This document shows positions 1 to 5,082 of a stretch of 5,082 bases of DNA, piece after piece. Under the pieces are notes generated by a model. It had not been told where the DNA came from. It made no database searches and worked only from the letters and a program-made list of their open reading frames with translations. Both the position numbers and the translations under genes were made by a program. Source of the stretch: an uncultured Fusibacter sp. (GTDB lineage Bacteria > Bacillota > Clostridia > Peptostreptococcales > Acidaminobacteraceae); contig CALFXQ010000096.1 in the NCBI GenBank assembly GCA_937958285.1, positions 1 to 5,082 on the forward strand, written 5' to 3'. The number at the start of each line of letters is the position of its first letter. The first letter of the stretch is position 1.

Positions 1-35
1 AGGCTCGTGTGCTTTAAATTCATTTCTATTCTCAT
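1..35 (-). CDS. Possible start of a minus-strand gene running off the left edge (unknown product)
   Basis: Only 11 codons are visible, reading M-R-I-E-M-N-L-K-H-T-S, so no function can be assigned. The support is the translation start signal: on the minus strand AAGGAGG (48 to 42) is followed by six T residues and then ATG at 35-33, an ideal Shine-Dalgarno and spacing for a Gram-positive type ribosome. It lies 115 nt downstream of the stop of the LAL regulator gene and on the same strand, so it could be the last gene of that operon or a target of the regulator. The caution is that the same bases form the 3' arm and U-tract of a hairpin that looks like an intrinsic terminator, in which case the start signal could be coincidental. 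A second in-frame ATG lies at 23-21 with no comparable ribosome binding site. Confidence 0.42.
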   Translation of the reverse strand, partial: MRIEMNLKHTS

Positions 36-88
36 AAAAAACCTCCTTGTAATGTAGCTTCATTTTACTGAAGCTCTATCACAAGGAG
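36..88 (-). terminator. Long hairpin plus U-tract: intrinsic terminator of the regulator operon, or Shine-Dalgarno-sequestering leader
   Basis: In minus-strand RNA, bases 88-81 (CUCCUUGU) pair perfectly with 50-43 (ACAAGGAG). The stem continues with G80-U51, A79-U52 and U78-A53, is interrupted by a 2x2 mismatch (77-76 against 55-54), then resumes as a perfect 7-bp stem, 75-69 (AGCUUCA) with 62-56 (UGAAGCU), closed by a 6-nt loop at 68-63. After the 3' arm come G42 and then six U (41-36). Eighteen base pairs followed by a U-tract, 63 nt beyond the regulator's stop codon, is what an intrinsic terminator for the minus-strand operon looks like. There is no T-run on the plus side, so it would work in one direction only. 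The 3' arm is also the AAGGAG sequence in front of the ATG at 35, so the structure could instead, or in addition, hide a ribosome binding site. Confidence 0.55.
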
Positions 89-91
89 TAG

Positions 92-153
92 CTACTAAAG
101 TAGTTCTATTTTAATAAAAGTACTGCACTTCTAATAAAAGTAATTCACTTCTA
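92..153. repeat. Degenerate 20-bp direct repeats with AAAGTA cores
   Basis: The bases 111-130 and 131-150 are adjacent 20-bp units that agree at 17 of 20 positions. Both carry TAATAAAAGTA (112-122 and 132-142) and CACTTCTA (126-133 and 146-153), the last copy running into the regulator's stop codon. A third, weaker copy lies at 91-110. The AAAGTA core occurs at 97-102, 117-122 and 137-142, exactly 20 bp apart, about two helical turns. Such phasing would place identical DNA on one face of the helix, as in arrays of activator sites, but it could also be a simple tandem duplication in an AT-rich spacer. It lies between the LAL regulator gene and the possible gene to the left. Confidence 0.5.
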
Positions 154-2850
154 GCTAAACAAGCCTAGTTTTTTTGCCTTCACTACAGCTTCTGTTCGCC
201 TAGAGACCTGAAGCTTTGAGAAGACACGTTGATTGACGCCCTTCACCGAACTGACCGCGAGAAAGAGGTGGGCAGCTATCTCTTCATTAGACAACCCCTC
301 CGCCATAAGCTTTAACACATCTGCCTCTCTGGGCGTTAGGGCTTCAATAAGTTGGCCTTGTCCCCTTTCGACACGCATTTCAATGGCGGCGCGAATGTTC
401 TTTACCATACTGTAATTGAGCGGTTCAAGGCCAGACTTTTCCAACAGGTTTATAAGGGGTAACCCCGCTTCTGTGAACGGGTTAGTCATTTGATTTTCGA
501 GGGCTAGGTCTAAGGCCTTTTGCAATGTCTCAGCGCCCTTTGGTAAATTGCCAAAAGTGTTGTAGGCAATGGCCAGCACAACTAAGTCTTCTGTGAGCTC
601 TCGATAATGCTTGTCGCTGGTTTCTCGTTCTACAATTTTCTCTAACATCTGAATCGCCGCACGGCCGTCGCCTTTTAGATGTTTATAGCGCACATCTAAT
701 CGGTCTGAGTATCTAAGCTTCAGTAAAAGATCTACGGCATTTAGGTTGCCCTGCATGAGCAATAGTTTTCCTTGTTCGAATGTCAGTTCATTGTGGCGAT
801 GGGCATAATGATTGCTCTTTAGTTCGCGTTGTGCATGCTCTAAGGCAAGGGTGGCTTTATCTAAGGCCCCCTCTATTCCCAATAATCTAGCCCTTAGCAA
901 ATGACATCTCAGTTTACGATCGGTTTTATCGATATAGGCCACTAAGTGCTCTGCCTCTTCTAGATAGTTAAATGCATCGCGATATTGGCCTCGGTCGCTG
1001 TAAATTGTCGCCAATTCGATATACATGTCGCACGTTACCGGGTAGCTTTTGTGCGCGTCAAACGAAAGAACCTCTTGATAAATTTTTAGCGCTTCATCGT
1101 ACTTGAATCGCAACTGCTTTAACTTGCCAAAACTGATGGTCGACATAAGCCACATTAAAGTATGACCGCATTGGCGACTCACCATGCGCGCATCCATTAA
1201 GTAGTCATATGCCTCATCGTATTGCTCAGTACTCAGTTTTGCATACCCTAATACCCATAGTGCTGCACAGCGTAGCGCTTCATTGGATAGGGTGGCCTCT
1301 TTGAGCACAAAAGTTGCATGAACCATCGCCTCATCAAATTGATGCTGTATGGCGCAGTGAATGCCTTTAATTGAAGACAATTGCAAATTCAGCATATGCG
1401 ACTCGGCGGAATCGGGATTTAAATGTTGAAGCATCGCACTTTCAGTTTGCTTCAAGCGATATTCTAAGTCTGCTGTTCGTCCTAGGTAAAAATCCGATGC
1501 GGCGATCATCATCCAAAGCCATGGCCTTTTGTCGAGCTCATGCCTGGGCAACTCGCTTAACCATCTCAAGCCAGCATCTGTGGCCCCTCTGTACAGAAGC
1601 GGCACAGGCCCAGACATCAGTATCCCCGCAGTAAAATCTATATTTCCCGCTTCTGTGGCATGCTTCAGAGCATCAAGCGCCATGGACTGGTTTAGGAAAA
1701 ACTGACTCACCACCTGTTGCAAGTGTTGCACACTAAGCCCTTTTTTCAGGATTTCAGGCGACGCAAGCCACTTCTGAAGATGGGATTTAAGAAATGCCTC
1801 AAAGAGATGATGATACCGAAACCATTCCCGACTATCGCCCAATGTGACCATCATTAAATGCTTTTCTCTAAAGCCCTCGATACTCCCAGAAATTTGGTTG
1901 TAGCTATACTCATTATGAGTACCCAATATACGCCCTACTTCATTGACAAGCAGGTGGGCGAGATTTTTGTTGAACTGGGCGGGAATTGAGGTGAGCATTA
2001 AGATCGTCTTTTCTAGTTCTGTGAGGTTTTCGAAGATTACTTCTGTTAGATATGCCATAACGTGATCTTGGCTACCTACATAAGCTTGTTCTAGGTGTTC
2101 AACATCTATGGTTTCGCTCAAAGATCTTTCGCCATTTTGCATTGAAGCAATGGCAAGTCGAATGCCCGTAATCCAACCTTCAGTGCGCCTAGTTAGTTGT
2201 TCTAAGGGTAACTGTTCTGTATTCTTAAGATCGAGACCGAGTTCTAGTGCAAAAATGCGTTTTGTCTCCGATGGGCTTAACACAAGTTTATCGATGCCAA
2301 CCTCAGTTAACCAACCCTTGCTCCGATATCTAGACAGAGGTAGCCTAGGGTATTCACGAGAACTCAATACCACGTGCAGCTGTGTAGGGCAATACGTAAT
2401 GAGATCATCGATGGCCTGAAAAATTGCGCTATCCTTTATGTGATGAAAATCATCCACGACAACTACGAGCTGACGTATGGTTTCTGAGGCATCTAGTCGA
2501 TCGATGCATGCGGTAACGATCCAGTCTATTGGAGGTTGATGGGGAGAAAGAATGCGTTCTATCACGTCGTCAAACAAGCCCTTTACACAAGTTGATAGGC
2601 TACTTAAAAGATAGTACATAAATCTGATGGGGTCATTATCTTCATGATCGAGGCTTAACCAACACACATCGATATCTGTGCTTTTAAGTTGCGTACACCA
2701 TCCAGCAAGGGCTGTGGTCTTTCCATAGCCAGCACCTGCGGTTACCAATGAAAGCCTTCTTATAGATGCAAGGCCAAGGGTTTCTTCTATCCCTAGACGA
2801 GGCACATAATGCATATCTATTTCAGGTATATAGAGCTTGGTCGTTTTCAT
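151..2850 (-). CDS. MalT/LAL-type ATP-dependent LuxR family transcriptional regulator
   Basis: This is a cytoplasmic DNA-binding regulator of 899 residues, the usual length of the MalT/LAL (STAND ATPase) family. The N-terminal ATPase shows a Walker A motif GAGYGKTT at 39-46, the family's WLSLD...DNDP block at 64-74, a Walker B LVVVVDD at 128-134, an SSR sensor-like motif at 163-165, TEGW at 223-226 and WFRYHHLF at 342-349. A long helical, TPR-like region follows (roughly 400-830) and would bind the inducer or partner. The LuxR helix-turn-helix fills 838-899, from LTPRE to the last residue, with SVKGVNQRVFSKLQV as recognition helix and flank. The ATG at 2850 is preferred to the in-frame TTG at 2853 because AAGGA (2862-2858) sits 7 nt before the ATG but only 4 before the TTG. 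The VOC gene lies 21 nt upstream, so the two are probably co-transcribed. In this family ATP and a small inducer favour an oligomer that activates transcription; the inducer here cannot be read from the sequence. Confidence 0.93.
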   Translation of the reverse strand: MKTTKLYIPEIDMHYVPRLGIEETLGLASIRRLSLVTAGAGYGKTTALAGWCTQLKSTDIDVCWLSLDHEDNDPIRFMYYLLSSLSTCVKGLFDDVIERILSPHQPPIDWIVTACIDRLDASETIRQLVVVVDDFHHIKDSAIFQAIDDLITYCPTQLHVVLSSREYPRLPLSRYRSKGWLTEVGIDKLVLSPSETKRIFALELGLDLKNTEQLPLEQLTRRTEGWITGIRLAIASMQNGERSLSETIDVEHLEQAYVGSQDHVMAYLTEVIFENLTELEKTILMLTSIPAQFNKNLAHLLVNEVGRILGTHNEYSYNQISGSIEGFREKHLMMVTLGDSREWFRYHHLFEAFLKSHLQKWLASPEILKKGLSVQHLQQVVSQFFLNQSMALDALKHATEAGNIDFTAGILMSGPVPLLYRGATDAGLRWLSELPRHELDKRPWLWMMIAASDFYLGRTADLEYRLKQTESAMLQHLNPDSAESHMLNLQLSSIKGIHCAIQHQFDEAMVHATFVLKEATLSNEALRCAALWVLGYAKLSTEQYDEAYDYLMDARMVSRQCGHTLMWLMSTISFGKLKQLRFKYDEALKIYQEVLSFDAHKSYPVTCDMYIELATIYSDRGQYRDAFNYLEEAEHLVAYIDKTDRKLRCHLLRARLLGIEGALDKATLALEHAQRELKSNHYAHRHNELTFEQGKLLLMQGNLNAVDLLLKLRYSDRLDVRYKHLKGDGRAAIQMLEKIVERETSDKHYRELTEDLVVLAIAYNTFGNLPKGAETLQKALDLALENQMTNPFTEAGLPLINLLEKSGLEPLNYSMVKNIRAAIEMRVERGQGQLIEALTPREADVLKLMAEGLSNEEIAAHLFLAVSSVKGVNQRVFSKLQVSRRTEAVVKAKKLGLFS

Positions 2851-2871
2851 CAAAATTTCCTTTTTTAACCC
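2851..2871 (-). promoter_or_regulatory. Intercistronic gap with the regulator's ribosome binding site
   Basis: The 21 nt between the VOC stop codon and the regulator ATG contain an A-rich stretch and AAGGA at 2862-2858, placed 7 nt before the ATG at 2850. There is no room for a terminator or a separate promoter, which supports a two-gene operon. The site decides the start in favour of ATG over the adjacent TTG. Confidence 0.7.
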
Positions 2872-3237
2872 TTATCGCTCTTTTTCAACCCGAGCGACAA
2901 ACTCGAAGCGCTCATTGTTTGGACCATCGAAGAATATGATTTCTGCCGACCCAACTTGACGTGGCTGTGTATGTTCAACGCCCAGAGATGCTAGACGCGT
3001 CATTTGCTCTTTAAGGCTCTCAACTTTGAAGGCGATGTGTTCGATGGGACCCACTGTTCTTGGGGCATTCTCTTCTTTTCCGATTAATTCAACAACAGTC
3101 CCGCCCACTTCTAGAAATACTAACCGACTTTGGGGATAGCTGTAGTCCTTCAAAATTTTCGCCTCTAAAACGCTTAAATAAAAGTTGAGCGTCTTTTCCA
3201 TATCGATTACTTTTATGCCAATATGACCAAACTTCAT
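2872..3237 (-). CDS. VOC (glyoxalase/bleomycin resistance/dioxygenase) superfamily metalloprotein
   Basis: This is a small cytoplasmic protein of 121 residues made of two beta-alpha-beta-beta-beta modules (about 1-53 and 63-116). All four metal ligand positions of glyoxalase I-like enzymes are in place: His5 in GHIGIKV, Glu50 in VVELIG, His67 in IEHIAFKV and Glu112 in RFEFVAR. An active divalent-metal enzyme is therefore likely. Family relatives include lactoylglutathione lyase, methylmalonyl-CoA epimerase and other lyases or isomerases, and the substrate cannot be fixed from sequence alone. An in-frame GTG at 3288 would add 17 residues, but I chose the ATG at 3237: it has AAGGGG 6 nt upstream, the protein then begins directly with the first VOC strand, and the best promoter would start transcription downstream of the GTG. 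The regulator gene follows after 21 nt, suggesting that the enzyme makes, removes or signals something the regulator responds to (inference). Confidence 0.9.
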   Translation of the reverse strand: MKFGHIGIKVIDMEKTLNFYLSVLEAKILKDYSYPQSRLVFLEVGGTVVELIGKEENAPRTVGPIEHIAFKVESLKEQMTRLASLGVEHTQPRQVGSAEIIFFDGPNNERFEFVARVEKER

Positions 3238-3243
3238 GTCGCA

Positions 3244-3250
3244 CCCCTTA
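3244..3250 (-). promoter_or_regulatory. Ribosome binding site fixing the VOC gene start at 3237
   Basis: On the minus strand TAAGGGG (3250-3244) lies 6 nt before the ATG at 3237-3235. The upstream in-frame GTG at 3288 has no comparable site and lies at or before the predicted transcription start. Confidence 0.6.
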
Positions 3251-3289
3251 TCTTTTGTCACCTTGTTTAATGTGCTTTTACCTTGCACT

Positions 3290-3295
3290 ATTATA
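3290..3295 (-). promoter_or_regulatory. Extended -10 promoter for the VOC-regulator operon
   Basis: A perfect TATAAT is read on the minus strand at 3295-3290 and is preceded by TGG, the TGn of an extended -10 element. No good -35 hexamer is seen 16-18 nt upstream, which is common for extended -10 promoters or for activator-dependent ones. Transcription would begin near 3283, giving a leader of about 45 nt before the VOC ATG at 3237. A short inverted pair, GTGC (3272-3275) and GCAC (3285-3288), spans the start region and could be part of an operator, though it is only 4 bp long. Confidence 0.6.
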
Positions 3296-3307
3296 CCACT
3301 AAAAATC

Positions 3308-3336
3308 TTGAATCACATTGGCATTGATGATAACTT
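3308..3336 (+). promoter_or_regulatory. Weak candidate promoter for the threonine aldolase gene
   Basis: TTGAAT at 3308-3313 matches four of six -35 bases, and 17 nt later TAACTT (3331-3336) matches three of six -10 bases. This is the best plus-strand pair I can see in the 150-bp divergent region and it is poor. Transcription would begin near 3343, leaving a leader of about 45 nt that contains the clear Shine-Dalgarno sequence at 3375-3381. Confidence 0.22.
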
Positions 3337-3387
3337 AAGAATAGGCACTCACAAGGCATAGATGAATGTACCATAAAGGAGCAAGCA

Positions 3388-4428
3388 ATGCTATATTTTA
3401 TGAATGACTACTCAGAAGGTGCCCATGACAAAGTTCTTGAGGCGCTTGTAAAGACCAATCGAGAACAGCACGTGGGCTATGGCATGGATTCGATCACTCA
3501 AGATGCAATAAGCCTCATTAAGCATCACATACATACACCAACTGCGGATGTTCACCTCTTGGTGACAGGCACCCAGACGAACACTATTGCCATCGCGCAT
3601 TTTCTACGCCCTTACGAGGCGGTCATAGCAACAGATGTTGGGCACATTTCCGTTCACGAGACAGGCGCCATCGAGGCAACTGGCCATAAAATAATTGAAA
3701 TGTCCTCAGCAGATGGCTTAATGACTCCTGACATGATTGAGTCCGCAATTTTAAAACATGCAGATGAACACTGGGTTTTGCCGCGTCTGGTGTATATTTC
3801 TAACGCCACAGAGATGGGTACCATTTACACTAAAGACCAGCTCCAAGCGCTGCGCGCTTCCTGCGACAGACACGGCCTTTATCTCTATCTCGATGGTGCA
3901 AGGCTCGCCAATGCGCTCACCTGTCGTGATAACGACCTGTCCCTAGAAGACATTGCCCACCTTACAGATGCATTTACCCTTGGCGGCACAAAAAATGGCA
4001 TCCTGTTTGGAGAGGCCCTCGTTGTCACCAACCCAACACTGAAAGAGCACCTGCGCTTTTCAATCAAGCAGCGAGGCGCGCTCCTGGCTAAGGGGCGGTT
4101 ACTTGGTGTGCAGTTCAAGGCACTCTTCGAAGACGATCTGTATTTTCAACTTGCCCGACACACCAATGCCATGGCGGAGCTCTTAAAAAAAGGGATTATC
4201 GACCTCGGCTATTCACTGGTCGCAATCCCTTCAACGAACTTAATTTTTGTCGTGTTGCCAAATCGTGTACACAAAGCGCTTTCCAAGCATTGTTTATATG
4301 AGGCAGAGCACCCCTACGACGACAATCACATGACTGCAAGATTTGTGACTTCTTGGGCAACGCCTGAGGCAGATGTTCAAGCACTGCTGGAATTGCTACG
4401 CACTTTCAATTACTCAAAAAATTTATAA
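3388..4428 (+). CDS. Threonine aldolase family (beta-eliminating lyase fold) PLP-dependent enzyme
   Basis: This 346-residue protein has the length and motif order of low-specificity L-threonine aldolases, cytoplasmic enzymes that split L-threonine or allo-threonine into glycine and acetaldehyde. Visible motifs are NDYSEGAH at 6-13, VGYG at 29-32, the phosphate-binding GTQTN at 61-65, His86 in the position that stacks on the cofactor, HETGA at 90-94, DGAR at 169-172 with the Asp that holds the pyridine nitrogen, GGTKNG at 199-204 with Lys202 as the Schiff-base lysine, and RFVTSWAT from 318, whose Arg should bind the substrate carboxylate. The ATG at 3388 has AAAGGAG (3375-3381) 6 nt upstream. 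The gene is transcribed away from the VOC operon and its last 19 bp overlap the end of mtnA. It belongs to a subgroup distinct from E. coli LtaE (GGTKNG around the lysine), so another beta-hydroxy amino acid or a beta-elimination substrate is possible. Confidence 0.87.
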   Translation: MLYFMNDYSEGAHDKVLEALVKTNREQHVGYGMDSITQDAISLIKHHIHTPTADVHLLVTGTQTNTIAIAHFLRPYEAVIATDVGHISVHETGAIEATGHKIIEMSSADGLMTPDMIESAILKHADEHWVLPRLVYISNATEMGTIYTKDQLQALRASCDRHGLYLYLDGARLANALTCRDNDLSLEDIAHLTDAFTLGGTKNGILFGEALVVTNPTLKEHLRFSIKQRGALLAKGRLLGVQFKALFEDDLYFQLARHTNAMAELLKKGIIDLGYSLVAIPSTNLIFVVLPNRVHKALSKHCLYEAEHPYDDNHMTARFVTSWATPEADVQALLELLRTFNYSKNL

Positions 4429-5082
4429 AGACTCTCACTGTAAGGCGGGTAGGCAATGCCCTTTTCTGTAATAATGGCCGTGATGAGGTTGTGTGGCGTG
4501 ACATCAAACGAAGGATTATACGTCTTTATACCTTCTGGCGCCATGGGCTTTGTATACCAGTGATGTGTCAGTTCGGAACCTGGACGCAGTTCGATATGAA
4601 TATCGTCACCCGTTGCGGTTTGAAGGTCTATGGTCGACAGTGGAGCGTGTACGTAAAAGGGAATACCGTAATGCTTGGCCAAGATCGCAACGCCCGAAGT
4701 GCCAATTTTATTTGCGGTATCGCCATTAGAAGCAACTCGATCGCAACCCACTAACACCGCCTGTACCCATCCGTTTTTCATCACTATCGATGCCATGTTA
4801 TCTGCAATTACTGTAACGTCCACCCCTGCTTGGCCGAGCTCCCAAGCGGTGAGACGCGCACCTTGCAGTAGGGGTCTGGTTTCGTCAGCAAAGACATTAA
4901 ATCCGTAACCCTGCTCATGGCCCAGATATATTGGCGCAAGGGCCGTTCCATATTTGGCGGTCGCAATGGTCCCCGCATTGCAGTGGGTTAACAACCCCAT
5001 GCCAGGGCTAAGCAGAGATAGACTATTCCTACCAATGGCCTCACACACCGCCTCGTCTTCGTCGCGAATGCTGTGGGCCTCT
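4410..5082 (-). CDS. mtnA: S-methyl-5-thioribose-1-phosphate isomerase, C-terminal part (5' end beyond window)
   Basis: MtnA converts 5-methylthioribose-1-phosphate to 5-methylthioribulose-1-phosphate in methionine salvage, in the cytoplasm. The frame stays open to the right edge, so the 223 visible residues are the C-terminal part of a protein of about 350, with roughly 125 residues missing. The frame's first possible start, GTG at 5048, lies inside the conserved domain and is not the true start, because family-like sequence (EAHSIRDEDEA) continues upstream of it. Seen are THCNAG with the catalytic Cys (codon 4982-4980), the FADETRPLLQGARLTAWEL block, VGCDR with the catalytic Asp (codon 4742-4740), NGDTANKIGT, and the C-terminal APEG.KTYNP.FDVTP...ITAIITEKG block. 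The Cys and Asp are 80 residues apart, matching Cys160 and Asp240 of B. subtilis MtnA. Related eIF2B-like isomerases such as ribose-1,5-bisphosphate isomerase are less likely given these blocks. The stop TAA at 4412-4410 lies inside the end of the convergent aldolase gene. Confidence 0.95.
   Translation of the reverse strand, partial: EAHSIRDEDEAVCEAIGRNSLSLLSPGMGLLTHCNAGTIATAKYGTALAPIYLGHEQGYGFNVFADETRPLLQGARLTAWELGQAGVDVTVIADNMASIVMKNGWVQAVLVGCDRVASNGDTANKIGTSGVAILAKHYGIPFYVHAPLSTIDLQTATGDDIHIELRPGSELTHHWYTKPMAPEGIKTYNPSFDVTPHNLITAIITEKGIAYPPYSESLYKFFE

Noticed and set aside
87..103. Palindrome AGTAGCTACT (87-96) and the small hairpin CTAC/GTAG (92-95 with 100-103)
   Set aside because: The elements are short and AT-rich, with no following U-tract. 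They may only reflect the degenerate repeat, so I did not call a separate operator.
233..415. Plus-strand open frame of 60 codons
   Set aside because: It lies wholly antisense to the conserved C-terminal region of the LAL regulator and has no ribosome binding site or recognisable motif.
1371..2419. Plus-strand open frames at 1371-1634 and 2108-2419
   Set aside because: Both are antisense shadows of the regulator gene, whose protein shows clear family motifs throughout its ATPase and HTH.
3317..3328. Direct repeat CATTG-G-CATTG in the divergent promoter region
   Set aside because: Five bases repeated once is expected by chance and no symmetric operator could be built from it.
3412..4384. Frames at 3412-3600, 3885-4118 and 4196-4384 (minus) and 3758-3946 (plus)
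   Set aside because: They overlap the well-supported threonine aldolase gene in other frames and lack family features.
4491..4908. Plus-strand frames at 4491-4754 and 4675-4908
   Set aside because: They are antisense to the highly conserved catalytic part of mtnA.
5046..5048. GTG as the start codon of mtnA
   Set aside because: Family-like coding sequence continues upstream to the window edge, and a start here would remove about a third of the enzyme.

Overview
The window holds two complete chromosomal gene units and the edges of two more. Nothing identifies the organism directly. Strong AAGGAG-type Shine-Dalgarno sequences, the protein style (NDYSEGAH-type threonine aldolase, VGCDR-type MtnA, a large ATPase-LuxR regulator) and the moderate base composition fit an anaerobic Gram-positive of the Clostridia best. 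This is inference from family resemblance, not proof.

Layout from left to right. Positions 1-35 contain the possible start of a minus-strand gene that leaves the window, with an AAGGAGG sequence in front of it. Positions 36-150 are a short non-coding stretch with real structure: a long imperfect hairpin (43-88) that covers that Shine-Dalgarno sequence and is followed by six U residues, and an array of degenerate 20-bp repeats (about 92-153). Positions 151-2850 (minus) encode an 899-residue MalT/LAL-type regulator with a P-loop ATPase, a helical-repeat region and a C-terminal LuxR helix-turn-helix. Just upstream in the same direction, 21 nt away, is a small VOC-fold metalloenzyme gene (2872-3237, minus). 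The pair looks like one operon driven by an extended -10 promoter at 3290-3295.

Divergently, 3388-4428 (plus) encodes a PLP-dependent enzyme of the threonine aldolase/beta-eliminating lyase family. Its 3' end overlaps by 19 bp the 3' end of a minus-strand gene, 4410 to beyond 5082, encoding the C-terminal two thirds of MtnA (methylthioribose-1-phosphate isomerase, methionine salvage).

How they work together: the VOC enzyme and the regulator are probably co-transcribed, and the regulator may act on the gene to the left or on its own operon. MtnA and the aldolase are separate transcription units. No mobile element, CRISPR array, tRNA or rRNA was seen. The most interesting part is the small non-coding region 36-150.
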